Shown: one piece after another, positions 10,524-21,638 of the stretch
Numbering within the stretch: the first letter of the stretch is position 1
Layout: each line of letters opens with the position of its first letter
Assembly: GCA_036346205.1 (NCBI GenBank)
Contig: JARFJB010000821.1
Coordinates: 4,613,222 to 4,677,221, forward strand
From: Vesta saturnalis
Lineage: Eukaryota; Arthropoda; Insecta; Coleoptera; Lampyridae
Reading direction: 5' to 3'
Length of the DNA: 64,000 nucleotides
Program-made: the position numbers and the translations under genes
The notes under the pieces: model-generated
Database searches by the model: none
What the model was told of the DNA's origin: nothing
Seen by the model: only the letters and a program-made list of their open reading frames with translations

Positions 10524-10856
10524 TCCCGATTCATGGCGACTCATTCAACGAAAACTGTCGTAACTCAGTTTTTCCATTTTTAAAGTTACGTGGGTCAACA
10601 TTTATATTTTAATCATACTTTCCGACGAAACAGATCTTATCACATAGAAGTGAAATCCTGCAACCAATTTTATACGTTCAATGAAATCGTATGTCAGACA
10701 TTATTATGTTTTCCAGACAATCGTATTTTACTGTATACAACAGTATTTCGTTGTATCATTGCGGTAAATATTAAGCGGTTTCTTAGTTACTAGAGTATTT
10801 TTGAGGTTACAATTCATTAATGTCATCATGTGTTTTCTGTTTAGAATTTATCAAAA

Positions 10857-12600
10857 ATGGGTTCCAGAAACCTTTTAATACTAAAATTAGCAAAGGAATC
10901 TTATGATAAAGAAGCTGAAACTTCATATATTACAGAGTGCTACAGGTTAGTATTATATTCATATTTTGATAATTATTATCATAACCGGTTTCTTTTAAAT
11001 AAATTTGTTTAGAAGAAACATTGAATATAGAATAATCGGGCATAATTGAATCTCAGTCCCCTCCCATTAACGAACAAGCGTGCAAGTCACATGATGATGT
11101 TGAAGATCCTTTTAATGCTGACTGCGACAATGATCCAATTTATTCACCTTCAGAGGTTGAGGAAACTAGTGGTGAGAGTGACGATAATATTACAGAGCAA
11201 CAAGATACCTCTAAGAAGAAACGAAAGTGTCAAAATATAGAGAAGTTAGGCAGGAAACGGGTTAAACGTGTAAAAGAATGGATTTATGTAAAAGCAAAAA
11301 GTACTTAAATCTTGGACAGGAACATGAAAACAAAAGGGAAAAATAATTAAAAAGGGGTCTAATACAATTCGTCGTTGTCGCCAATTTGCCGTCGACAGTT
11401 GGCCGTCGGTCAAATTCGCCGTAGGAACGATTCGCCGTATAAATCGTTGCTTTTTCTCGTATGATAATGGACACCCTTACTTTAAATAGATTTTCTATGA
11501 GTCGGTAATGAGTGTCTCCTTAAAATTGTGCTTTTATGAGGTTTAAATAGACTTTCTATGACATTCTTTATTTTAAATAAATGGTTTTTCCGCAATTTAC
11601 CTCAAATTAATATGTACATATCCTATTTTACTTATTAAAATCGTTTTACATCTGTAGTATTTTTACGTTATGCATTAATTTGTGTGTTGGCATACCTAAG
11701 AACAAATTAATTTATAAATTGTCTAAAACATCCCCGGCGGCGAATCGTCCCTACGGCGAATTTGACCGACGGCCAACTGTCCCGACGGCGAATTGGCGAC
11801 GGCGAATCGGCGAAGGCGAACCGGCGACGGCGAATAGTCCCAAACCCTGAATATCTTAGGATGTGCAAAGTAATGTTTTTGAGTATACTTCCCATATCAG
11901 AAACATTCGTAACTACAGCATTACACAAAGTTCAAGAAGGTGGTTCGCCAGAATCCGCTATGCGAGGGAAACATAAGACTCGACCCAACAAAATAAGTAC
12001 TGATGTTAAAGACAGTGTGCGAAATCACATACAAACATTTCCTCTGGTTCCCTCCCACTATATTAGAAAAAACTCTAATAGGATGTATGTTGGAGAAGGG
12101 CTAAACGTACAAAAAATGTATAGATTGTATGTAGAATATGTGAAGGAAAATAATATTATTGAGTTTGCCACCTCTCGTCAATACAGAGATACTTTTAATC
12201 TGGAATTTAACATTAGTTTCTTCAAGCCAAAAAAAAAAGATCAGTGTAGTATTAGTTCTGCTTATCATCTTGCTGGCCCTGTCAAGACACCTGAAATGCA
12301 AAACAAATATTATATTCACATCAAAAACAAAACAACTATTCGAGAATGCCGATAAGCAATTAGTAATAGAAGCGTGCTTCGATCTCCAAAAAGCACTAAC
12401 GACCCCACAATCTAATGTAAGCGATTTTTACTACAAGAGTAAGTATGCTACATGCAATTTTACGATTTACGACATTGGCAACAAAAAAGGATACTACTAT
12501 GTTTGGCATGAGAAGGTAGCTAAAAGGGCACCCGATGAAATCCCCAGTTGCCTTTGGAAATTCATAGAGCTCCAAAAAAATAAAAGCTCGTGCTTCTGCG
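10857..12600 (+). pseudogene. Arthropod dispersed-family protein, broken by frameshifts and a MITE
   Basis: A first exon (10857-10945, MGSRNLLILKLAKESYDKEA) ends at a GT donor. A second begins after AG at 11011-11012 and, after a frameshift near 11040, encodes an acidic stretch (DPFNADCDNDPIYSPSEVEE) and a basic one (KKKRKCQNIEKLGRKRVKRV). The frame stops near 11308 and the MITE 11354-11847 follows. It resumes as YLRMCKVMFLSILPISE, RGKHKTRPNKISTDVKDSVR, FPLVPSHYIRKNSNRMYVG and, after a frame change near 12240, DKQLVIEACFDLQKALTTPQ and YVWHEKVAKRAPDEIPSCLW. I know this as a recurrent insect family of unknown function with many genomic copies, probably transposon-derived. It ends at a junction with a pogo fragment near 12575-12600. 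Confidence 0.6.
11354..11847. mobile_element. GC-rich-ended MITE with TTCGCCGTC repeats
   Basis: Inverted ends: GGGTCTAATACAATTCGTCG from about 11355 and, on the minus strand, GGGTTTGGGACTATTCGCCG from 11847. Both arms contain repeated TTCGCCGTC-like units, including the shared block CAGTTGGCCGTCGGTCAAAT. The right arm has several extra units. The middle (about 11450-11730) is ordinary AT-rich DNA. Length is about 0.5 kb and there is no coding capacity. It splits the family protein at 10857-12600. Confidence 0.75.
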
Positions 12601-13200
12601 TTCAATAAACCACAAATCCAAAAATATTTTTCTGGACTTAACGAAATTATAGTGAAAGAAAACATTGATACGACCATGATGATTTACAACATAGATAAAA
12701 CTGCATTATCAACTGTACAGAAACCACAAAAATTTTTAGCAACTAAACGTAAGAAGCAAGTTGGTGTAGTTAGTAGTACGGAGAGGGGGGTAAATTCAAT
12801 TGTTGTATGTTGTATGAGTTGTGGAGGAAACTTTGTGCCTCCTGTATTGATTTTCCCTAGAAAAAAATACAACCCCCTTTTGTACGACAATGCTCCTACA
12901 GAAACTCTAGCTCTCTACAATGAATCAGCATATATGACATCAGAACTGTCAAGTGGGTACATCATTTTGTGGGCCATGTACGGCCAACATTTGAGAGAAA
13001 AGCACTTTTGATGCTTGACGGTCACAGGTAGTCATAAATGTTTCCAGGCACTGGAACTTGCAAAAAGCAAATCCGTTGTGTTATTTTGTATGCCTGGCCA
13101 CTGCACACATCGGTTACAAGCCCTCGACGTGACTTTTTTTCGACCTCTCAGAAATTGTTATGATCAAGAGTGTGTAAAGTAGATGAAGCATAATGTCAAG
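12575..13200 (+). pseudogene. pogo/Tigger transposase fragment
   Basis: Starts with ARASAFNKPQIQKYFSGLNE, then MIYNIDKTALSTVQKPQKFL (first catalytic motif, Asp kept), a conserved block ending in FVPPVLIFPRKK, and, after frame breaks near 13012, LMLDGHR (second Asp) with CMPGHCTHRLQALDVTFFRP (third Asp) at about 13090-13145. It stops at about 13180. The N-terminal DNA-binding half is absent; the fragment begins inside or beside the end of the preceding family protein. It differs clearly in sequence from the pogo at 6927-9702. Confidence 0.8.
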
Positions 13201-13204
13201 TAGC

Positions 13205-13530
13205 TAAAATGATTAGTAACTCTAGCAAGAATAGCGGGACCTATTATATTGCAAGTATCTGTGATATTTTTAAATGCTCAATATTGTTGGTGGGAGTGCA
13301 GTAAACAATGTTTACTGTTCGTAATCGGCTTCAGCGCTGTTTGGCGGCAAATGGTGGACAATTTGAATATATAGCATGAAAATAATTAATTTTCTTATTG
13401 AATTAAGTTGATTTTTATTCCAATTGTCTAATTTTAATTTGATTTTATATTTTTTTGCTAATTTTTACCTTCCAACCTATATATGCATATATAGGTATAG
13501 AAGGTTACGCAATCTACTTTTTTTTCACTA
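13205..13530 (+). repeat. Dispersed repeat U, copy 1, upstream of a microsatellite block
   Basis: Begins near ATGATTAGTAACTCTAGCAA and runs through GGTATAGAAGGTTACGCAAT to a TTTCACTATCG end. A second copy lies at 21639-21898, and the last part recurs near 51850-51920 and, inverted, near 51115-51150 and 57880-57950. All copies sit next to GT/CA-rich tracts. Confidence 0.75.
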
Positions 13531-13539
13531 TCGCTAAAT

Positions 13540-13540
<1 letters not shown>

Positions 13541-13571
<31 letters not shown>
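13541..13571 (+). repeat. (GTCTGC)5 hexanucleotide repeat
   Basis: Five uninterrupted units beginning at 13541, directly after the U repeat, in the position where other copies have a GT tract. Confidence 0.9.
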
Positions 13572-14144
13572 ACTAAATGAATGCAAAAATAACTCTAAAC
13601 CTATACATTTAGCAATATGTGGATAATCTATGTTTGTATTGAACTATTCTTGATTAATGTAATGGAATGGTTACGATACTTAAAACTGAATACGGATGAT
13701 TCTTCCTTTTTTATTATGTCTCAATTACGCTAAATAAAAAAGTAGTAAACGAAACTAGTATACTAGTAAGACGTTTTATCGCACTATTACCTTAGAAAAC
13801 ACGTCACGGCGTAGCTCGTTTTGTAAACTTGACCTCTTTCAATAAAAACGTACCTTATGAAATTAGTTTCATAATATACTATTTCCTATTTCGATATTTT
13901 AATCAACTATCTTGTTTTACATATTACTATCTCGTAGCCCTGGGCACAATCAAAATTTGTGCCTTCGTTTTAGCAATAACATTTTCTTTATCAGGTTTGT
14001 TCTAAGTTTTACCAACCAATTTTACTTGTTACTTATTCATCAACATCTATTAATCGAACCAAGCATAAATAATAGTAAGTAATTTTGACACGCTTCTTAC
14101 TTGTAAAATTGGCAGCTGACCAGTTTAATTTTTACGTATTTTGG

Positions 14145-14253
14145 GTGTGAGTGCGCGCGCTTGCGTGTGTGTAAGTGTGAGTGTGAGTGTGAGTGTGATG
14201 TGATGTATGTGAGTGAGTGTGAGTGTGAGGTGAGTGTGAGTGTGAGTGTGTGT

Positions 14254-14311
<58 letters not shown>

Positions 14312-14420
14312 GCGGTGCGTGCGTGGTGCGTGCGTGCGCGCGTGCGTGCGTGCGTACGTGCGTGCGTGCGTGCGTGCGTGTGTGTGCGGGTACGTCTGTG
14401 TGCTCGGACGTGTGTGAGTA
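14145..14420 (+). repeat. Compound GT / GTGA / TGCG microsatellite
   Basis: GTGA-type units at 14160-14250, pure (GT)n at about 14254-14310, and TGCG-type units at 14311-14395. Almost the whole stretch alternates purine and pyrimidine, so Z-DNA formation is possible. All open frames here are repeat artefacts. Confidence 0.95.
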
Positions 14421-14840
14421 ATTTAACAATTAACATCCTCTTATCGCAACAATACTGTCAGTCACGACCGACAAGATATTTGGAAATGCGATTACACAAA
14501 TTTCTATCATAAATTCACATTTTTAATGTAATTTACGAGTGAATAACGAGTAGCATATATTACACTCTGTCGTTAAATAAATGTTAAATACTGCATATGT
14601 TTAGATGGGTCTGTTGACTTTACCTTTTATAATAACACTAATGTTTCAAATATAATTAATATAATTCTACAATGTTTTATACAAATATTTATTTCTGAAC
14701 GCGTTTCAATACAACATGTATCATGATCAAGAGAAAAAATGTGTAATTAAAATAATCACAAATAGTTTTGTAACAAATTATTAAGGTAAAACAGCAAACA
14801 ATTATAATTCTATATTTAAAATATCTGCTAAGGTGAATTT
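14421..14840 (+). repeat. Dispersed repeat D, copy 1, downstream of the GT tract
   Basis: Contains TTTCTATCATAAATTCACAT at about 14501 and shares long diverged stretches with 61625-62105, which likewise follows a (GT)n tract in the same orientation. No coding signal. Confidence 0.75.
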
Positions 14841-15028
14841 AATCTAATATTATAGTTTCTAAGTATTTGACCAATACAAACAGGATTATGAGATGTTCAA
14901 AATGTCGTTAATTAAACATTAAATAAACATTTAAGAACATTGGTATTAGTTTTGAAAGTTACTTTGTACTTTTCGTTCTTTTGTAATGTTCGAACTACTT
15001 TTTCTGATATTTTCCAAAATATGAAATG

Positions 15029-15040
15029 CATATATATATA

Positions 15041-15122
<82 letters not shown>
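15029..15122. repeat. (TA)n tract, left of a mariner
   Basis: About 47 TA units with one AATT interruption near 15042. It abuts the mariner at 15123-17604, and the tract resumes on the far side at 17605. Confidence 0.95.
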
Positions 15123-15125
<3 letters not shown>

Positions 15126-15628
15126 GGTCGCCAATAGTGCGTGGACGAAGCTTTATGTGTGTATACAATATCGTTTTCAAAACATACCGTATGTTATTAT
15201 AAATTTGGATTCCTGGTTAATTTTAAGGGCACTTTATTCACTATATGAGGTATCTTAAACGCGCAATTTAGGCGCTGCATTCCATTTTTGAAAATTTAGA
15301 GGTTGAAAAGAAAATTGTAACAACCGTATGGAGAAATGTGTAACACAAAAATTTTAATGGTTGATTAGTCATAGACTGTGCTACATAAAATCGTAAAAAT
15401 AGTACTATTATCTTATTTAATTTTCGAGATATCGTAATGCAAAGTATAAGATTTTCAATCATAGATAACTTGATTTTTTTAAATGGAAAGGTATACATTG
15501 TTTTACATTGTTAGATAGGACATTTAATTACATTTTTTTATGATATAACATTGTTGGTATTTATGTTTTGCCGTTTTTTGATAATCCAGCTTTTTTACTG
15601 AATTTATCGATTTTGGAAGAAAATAATA

Positions 15629-16637
15629 TTAAATTAAATGTTCAAATTGTCGACCATGCTGATTTAGACAATACTGAATTCTTTTAATAAAGGAAGCTTC
15701 AACCCGATCTAACATATTAGGAGTAATTGCAGCAAAAACATTTCTAATTCGCAATTTCATATTCTCAGCAGTTGTTGGTTCTTCCTCATGTACTTTATTC
15801 TTCACAAAGCCCCAAAGAAAAAATCCAATGGAGTTATATCGGGAGATCTAGCTGGCCAAGGTATCGGTCCTTGTCTTCCTATCCAATTTTCGTGAAACGT
15901 CGAATTTAACCACTGGGTTACAATTATGGCATGATGAGGAGGTGCCCCGTCTTGTTGGAAAAACGTACCTCTTCTTTGAGCCAAAGGTACATTCTCCAAT
16001 AAATGATATAATTCGTTTTCTAGAAAATTATGATATTCTACCCCAGTGAGTGTGCCATTGAAAAAAAAAGGACCAACAATAGTTCCGCCGAATATACCTG
16101 TCCAAACATTCACTGACCATTTATTTTGAGAGACACCGAAATTGGTGTGGATTTTCATTTGAATAAAAATGAAAATTATGTCTGTTCACAAATCCATTTC
16201 GATGAAATGTACATTCGTCGGTAAATAATATCCCCGATATAAAATTTTCGTTCGCATTTAACTGTTGTTGAACCCACAGGCAAAAATTAATTCGATTTTG
16301 AAAATCTTGTTCTTTCAGCTCTTGATATAATTGTACATGATAGGGGTGAAATTTATTTTTCTTTAACATTCGTCTCACGGAAGTTTGACTGATTTCTAAA
16401 TTGTCACTTAATTGCGGAATACTAACGTGGGGATTTTCAACTGTAGCTACAAGTACACGAAATTCATTTTCTTCATTTGTAACAACTTTAGCTCTTTCGT
16501 TTTTAGGATAGCCAACACTTCCAGTACTTTCAAATCTTTCTAAAAGATTGCGAAACGATTCTTCTCTTGGTTGTCTTCCATCAGGATATCGCTGCCCGTA
16601 GATTCGACGGGCCAATATTTTGCAAAAAATTACTCAT
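15629..16637 (-). pseudogene. DD41D mariner transposase, only lightly damaged
   Basis: From about 16637: ARRIYGQRYPDGRQPREESF (HTH, DUF4817-like), IPQLSDNLEISQTSVRRMLK (second HTH), ILFTDECTFHRNGFVNRHNF (first Asp). A frameshift near 16140 follows, then KWSVNVWTGIFGG, TFFQQDGAPPHH (second Asp) and ARSPDITPLDFF (third Asp), with 41 residues between the last two. A second frameshift in the T-run near 15815 precedes the normal C-terminus CLNQHGRQFEHLI and stop 15629-15631. The N-terminus also looks frame-shifted near 16620. All three catalytic residues survive. Total length is about 330 residues, normal for the family, so this looks like the youngest mariner here together with 46696-49017. Confidence 0.9.
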
Positions 16638-16857
16638 TATAATTTTTAAATAAACGTATTACGTATATGATGTTCGTAAAGTTAAGCGTCAAACATTCAC
16701 ACTGCAATAAAGTAATTAACTCAGTTACGTTTGAACATACACGCGAAATGACAAAACAGATACTATTGCTGAATTTTGTTTCTAATATTCTTTTGTTTTC
16801 ATAGCTTGATGTGATTTAAACAATTATACATACATTTGTAAACCTACGAAAATCGAC

Positions 16858-17182
16858 AAATTCAGTAAAAAGCTGGATTATCAAAAACGGCAAAAATAAA
16901 TACCAACAATGTTATATCAAAAATTGTAATTAAATTTCCTATCTATCAATGTAACACAATGTATACCTTTCCATTTAAATAAATCAAGTTATCTATGATT
17001 AAAACTCTTAAACTTTGCAAATTCAGTAAAAAGCTGGATTATCAAAAACGGCAAAACATAAATACCAACAATGTTATATCAAAAAAATGTAATTAAATTT
17101 CCTATCTAACAATGTAAAACAATGTATACCTTTCCATTTAAAAAATCAAGTTATCTATGATTGAAAATCTTAAACTTTGCAT
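16858..17182. repeat. 162-bp tandem duplication in the right arm of the mariner
   Basis: The block from AAATTCAGTAAAAAGCTGGA to CTTAAACTTTGCA occurs twice in a row (about 16858-17019 and 17020-17182), while the matching left arm (about 15440-15602) has it once. The copies differ by a few indels. Confidence 0.85.
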
Positions 17183-17603
17183 TACGATATCTCGAAAATT
17201 AAAAAGATAATATTACTATTTTTACGATTTTATGTAGCACAGTCTATGACTAATCAATTTTAGTGTTACACATTTCTCAATACGGTTGTTACAATTTTTC
17301 TTTTCAACCTCTAAATTTTCAAAAATTGAATGCAGCGCCTAAATTGCGCGTTTAAGATACCTCATATAGTGAATAAAGTGCCCTTAAAATTAACCAGGAA
17401 TCCAAATTTATAATAATATACGGTATGTTCCATTTAAAAAAATATAACTTTGTGTTGTAATACCCTGTATACGAGTAGTAATTTTTGCGAAAATATTTTC
17501 TAATTGTAACCCGAAAGATCCCACACCATCCTGCAATAAATAATTTTGAAAACGATATTGTATAAACTCATAAAGCTTCGTCCACGCACTATTGGCGGAC
17601 CCC

Positions 17604-17604
<1 letters not shown>

Positions 17605-17679
<75 letters not shown>
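17605..17679. repeat. (TA)n tract, right of the mariner
   Basis: About 37 TA units directly adjoining the right end of the mariner 15123-17604. Confidence 0.95.
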
Positions 17680-17681
<2 letters not shown>

Positions 17682-19877
17682 TGTCGGTTCTGCGTTAACT
17701 AGGTAAGTATTTTTGAGAGATAACTTGTACTGTTGATTTTATATTAGAAATGTAACCATTTGTTTGTGATATTTGTTTTATAATTTATATTTCTTTATTG
17801 AAATTTGTTTGGTTTAATGGTTAGACATTGGTCTATATACTAACGATCAATATCTATGTATGTTTTATGGTGACATGAATCGTTATTGTAATACGTAGAA
17901 CTCAAATCTCGGAATTTTTACCATGTAAATTGTTATTACTAATTAAAAATTCACCAAGAAAGTCTGATGAGATATCAATACTACACATGATGAAAGCAAA
18001 ATCAGTTTTTCGTAACTAAATCCTATGATTCAATGTGAAATAAATTTGATTATCGCAGAGATCAAATAATTGAACTCCATTCTTGTAACTATTTTAACAT
18101 AAAATGTATTTAATGAACTCATACTGTAACAACCTTTCTTTGTGGTTGTATTAAAAAATACGTTAATCTAAGATCATTAATTTATTTGGCGTAAAATTAG
18201 AGGAGTTTTTAATTATTTACATGTAAAATTGAGAAAGGCAACTTAAATTGCATTTCATAGAACATATATTTTGGGTGTAATATTATATAAATAGTTATAG
18301 TTCCTTTCTTTTAAAAATTGGACTGATCATTGTATTTCGCACAATGTGTGTCACCTTTTGAGGGGGCATTTACAGAAGCGTTTCTGAAAGCCTCTATTTT
18401 TACTTCACTTGCTGCTGAATGTTGAAGCAGAAGTCATTGTTATAATGGTTTTACTTAATTTTTATTTTTGGTTCCATCAGAATTTTGGTGGTAAGTTATT
18501 TTTCAATTCCTTATATTTTAAAGCTTAAGCATTTGCTCTTTCCAGGCACTTACGTATACTTACATATACTTACGATACTCCCGGCACTTACGTACATTTA
18601 CGTACACTTACGTACAATCATTATAGTACTTATATTATTCCTTATACTCACTTAAGGCACTTATTTGCTTACTTACTTACTCGTACTTATATTTATATTT
18701 TAAATGGCTCTTAAGTTACTTATTTACACAAGTTTCTCTTCATTCAAATAATATCATCTTAAAATGCAATTTTAATACAATAAAACATCAAGAATACAAT
18801 AAGTTTAGTGGATCGAAAATTCCTTCAAATACCTAGTTGATCGCGTTGTTACAAGAATACGCAAGGAAGATGTTGTAACGCTTTCATACTGATTGACCGT
18901 TCCGCATCCATAATTAAACACAGGAAGCTGTCTATAGAAAATCATTATACTGAGGAATTTATGTGGTAAATTTTATATTTTTTAAGCTTAGCTTTAAAAC
19001 CTTTTCTTACCTCTCCTTAACCATCCATATATTGGGTAAATAAACTTAATTGCACATTGTTAATTTTGTTATTTATAGAAAATTATTATTGTTCATTATT
19101 TAGGTTTTGTTATTTTCCTGACAAAGATAACATGGCGCTCGAGCATGCATTTAATTATACATTGTTTTTTATTAATAAGAGAAGGAAAATAATTAAGCAG
19201 GTGAGAAACAAGCCGCATTTCAGGTGTATTAACAAGCAATATAGTAGAACCCTCCTATATTTAATCAACCGATTGTGGACGAGACGGCATATAATTAGTG
19301 GTGAAAGGTTAGTAATTCAATTTGTTAAAATTTGTATTTAGAGATTACATTTGGCGTTTATTCAATGTACAAATTACATCACCATTTTGTTATTATTATT
19401 ATGTTTATTGTTATTATACTGGCCATTTAAATTTTCTTAAACCTACCTGACCATTACAATTTTATTTTTATTATAATACATTCTTGAGGAGATATTTTAG
19501 AAAACATATACTTGTGGCATAAAATTTACAAGTTTATTATGCAGTAGCAATTTTTTGTTTTGTAGTTTATTAATTAGATAATTACTGAGTTAATACATTT
19601 CACGAAGTAAGGTTAAAGAATATAAATTTAATTAAAGCATTATCGTTAGAAGAACAAACCAAATTATATAACAAACTTATAATTAAACATTAAGTGCCAA
19701 GTCAAAATCTATGGTTTAACTAAGAACGCTTATAGAAAAAGGTGATACCTACTTAAATTAACCTGTTTTTTAGAAGTAAAAATTCAATAACTGAGAAGAA
19801 TGTTCAAAGAAGGTGGCTTAAAGATTAAGCTGAAATGTACTTTCGAATTAAATATATAGTTAGATGTATTTTATATA
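17680..19877. other. AT-rich stretch without a recognised gene
   Basis: A good donor-like CTAGGTAAGTA lies at 17699-17709, and a basic open stretch at 19132-19307 (MALEHAFNYTLFFINKRRKI onward) ends before a GTTAGT donor-like site; neither can be tied to a family. The CTTAC-rich block at 18545-18715 is listed separately. Confidence 0.25.
18545..18715 (+). repeat. Degenerate ACTTAC(GTA) tandem repeat
   Basis: At least a dozen irregular units of ACTTACGTA, ACTTATATT and CTTACTTACTTA types in about 170 bp. Confidence 0.7.
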
Positions 19878-19904
19878 AAATACATAATATTGAATTTGGT
19901 ATGT

Positions 19905-20600
19905 TTGACGGTAACGTTAAACAAACTCTCAGTTACATGTTACATAAAACATAAAAATACGTCATACAAAGAAATAAAATTCTAAAACTTCTCCAAAAAA
20001 AATATACGGTCTCATAGAAATCCACAAACCAAATATGCCCTTTAGACCAGTAGTTTTTTTACATTCAAGCACCTAACCATATCTCAGCAAATAAACTAAA
20101 TCATATAATAACTAACAATGTAAAGTACAAATCAAGACATTCTATTACGAATTCTTCAGAATTAATTAAAAACTACAAAACATAAAGAATGGTTTGTCTA
20201 AGGATAGTCCAATTTCGCCAATTCTTTATGGATAGTTTAGAAGATCAAATTTTTTAATTAAATGTTTTTGATAAAATTGTATTTTAGTTTCGTTATGCTG
20301 ATCATATTTTAGCATGTTTTGATAGTTCACCAGGTTTTATTGATGAGTTCTTAATTAAAGTGAACAACCTACATGAAATTTACACTAGAGAAACAACAAA
20401 ATAGAGCCATTAAGTTTTTGGATTCAAACATAAAGATCTACAAGATCTACAAAGTAGTTTTCAAAAGTAATACCAACATTCTTAAATGTTTATTTAACGC
20501 TCAAGATTCAACTAACGATATTTTGAAGTCGGGCATTTATAACAATCCGGTAATTCTATTTATATTGGACAAACCCTTAGGAACTTTAATTTACATCCAG
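19905..20600 (+). pseudogene. Penelope-like reverse transcriptase remnant, copy 1
   Basis: Pieces in shifting frames match the order of Penelope-like RTs: a segment equivalent to NVKYKSKHSITNSSELI at 20120-20168, then FFMDSLE near 20220-20240, FRYADHILACFDSSPGFID (about 20290-20345) and FTLEKQQNRAIKFLDSNIKI (20376-20435). The catalytic box reads YADH instead of Y-x-D-D. The part between the two RT blocks is deleted, and neither the N-terminal RT nor the GIY-YIG endonuclease is present. Confidence 0.65.
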
Positions 20601-20657
20601 TTTGCAGTCTTATCTTAACAATTTGTTACATAACTACCTTTTATTATTTTACTTATA

Positions 20658-20826
20658 CAGGGTGTTTCATAGGTAAACCGACATACTTTACCCGTAAATA
20701 AAGGGTACTTGGGTGATTCGAAATAATCCAGGTTTACTGGGTCTAACGCTTTTAATAACTGAGATATAGGGTGTTTTATCAATTTAGTCCGATACTTTTA
20801 TAAGCCATAACTTTTGAATCACCCTG
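20658..20826. mobile_element. 169-bp MITE with CAGGGTG ends, copy 1
   Basis: Ends CAGGGTGTTTCATAGG and, on the minus strand, CAGGGTGATTCAAAAG, each beside TA (20656-20657, 20827-20828). No coding capacity. An identical-length copy is at 23195-23363. Confidence 0.85.
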
Positions 20827-21264
20827 TATATTTTTTTCATATTTGTTACAAGTATATGGCTTCAAAAGCCCAATCGTCCACTGGAAAATTTTAATTCAAA
20901 ATCCAGGTCCGTCTTTAAGAAAATCTTTACAATTCGATAATTCCCAGAACAACACCCTGTATATAAGATTTTTAAAAACTGGACCGAATATTTTAAAAGC
21001 GCGGAAAAAAATAAGTTGCATTGAAATATTTTTATAAGTGCGCATTTCATTCTACTAATAAAATTTTTAAAGCCAAAATTCAATAAATGGATTATTATTG
21101 CTTAACATTACTTACTTATCAATATTTCAATATTTACAACTAACACAAGGGGAAAATTTAAAATATATGTGTAGAGATTATTTTATGCGGCGTTTTAACA
21201 ATATGCTTAAGTATCCAATGATAATTTTAATATGTTAATGTATTAAAAAGTAAAGTTTTGGGCA

Positions 21265-21600
21265 ACTAGAAATCCACACGGTATTAACGAGATAGAAAAC
21301 CAGAGCCACTTTGGGATCAATGTTTGATGCGGAATAATTAGTCGATATTTAGTTGGTTCATTTTCTGACTACAATTTCAACGAGGAAACTTTGCAGTTTG
21401 ATATACTGGTTTAATGCTTAATGTTCCCCTACTTAGACAAAATATGTGACTTCAAATGGCTGGAGCACTATGTCACAATGTCGGAACAGTTAGACAATTC
21501 ATGAATAAAGTATATCCTGGAGATGGATCGAAGAATGACAATTGTTGGTAGCTAAGTCTCACGATTTAACATACTTGACTTTTTGTGAGATTAAAACATT
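21265..21600 (+). pseudogene. DD41D-type mariner transposase fragment
   Basis: With stops and frameshifts, the plus strand reads NPHGINEIENQSHFGINV, CGIISRYLVGSF, GALCHNVGTVRQFMNKVYPG (the usual second-Asp DGAPAHN motif is degraded) and AKSHDLTYLTF (for ARSPDLT.LDFF). That is the central to C-terminal part of a mariner-like transposase. No terminal repeats are seen. It fills part of the spacer between the two Penelope-like duplication units. Confidence 0.65.
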
Positions 21601-21638
21601 GTTTTTCACCAAATATTGAGCACTTAAAAGATCACAAA

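Larger units (their letters stand above)
15123..17604 (-). mobile_element. DD41D mariner with about 480-750-bp inverted arms, inside (TA)n
   Basis: Ends are CAGGGTCGCCAATAGTGCGT at 15123 and, on the minus strand from 17604, CGGGGTCCGCCAATAGTGCG. The inverted similarity covers 15123 to about 15605 against about 16855-17604. The right arm is longer because of a 162-bp tandem duplication (16858-17182) and about 117 bp (near 17430-17545) missing from the left arm. A minus-strand transposase with two frameshifts lies between. TA tracts flank both ends, as expected for insertion at TA. Confidence 0.9.
19878..21255 (+). repeat. Penelope-like duplication unit, copy 1
   Basis: The whole unit recurs in the same orientation at about 22441-23792 with only scattered differences. 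It contains a broken Penelope-like reverse transcriptase and, at 20658-20826, a MITE at the same relative position, so it was duplicated after the MITE inserted. Confidence 0.9.

Noticed and set aside
19057..19341. 94-codon ORF with a basic stretch and a following donor-like site
   Set aside because: No recognised domain and no acceptor-defined exon; kept only as a remark in the regional entry.
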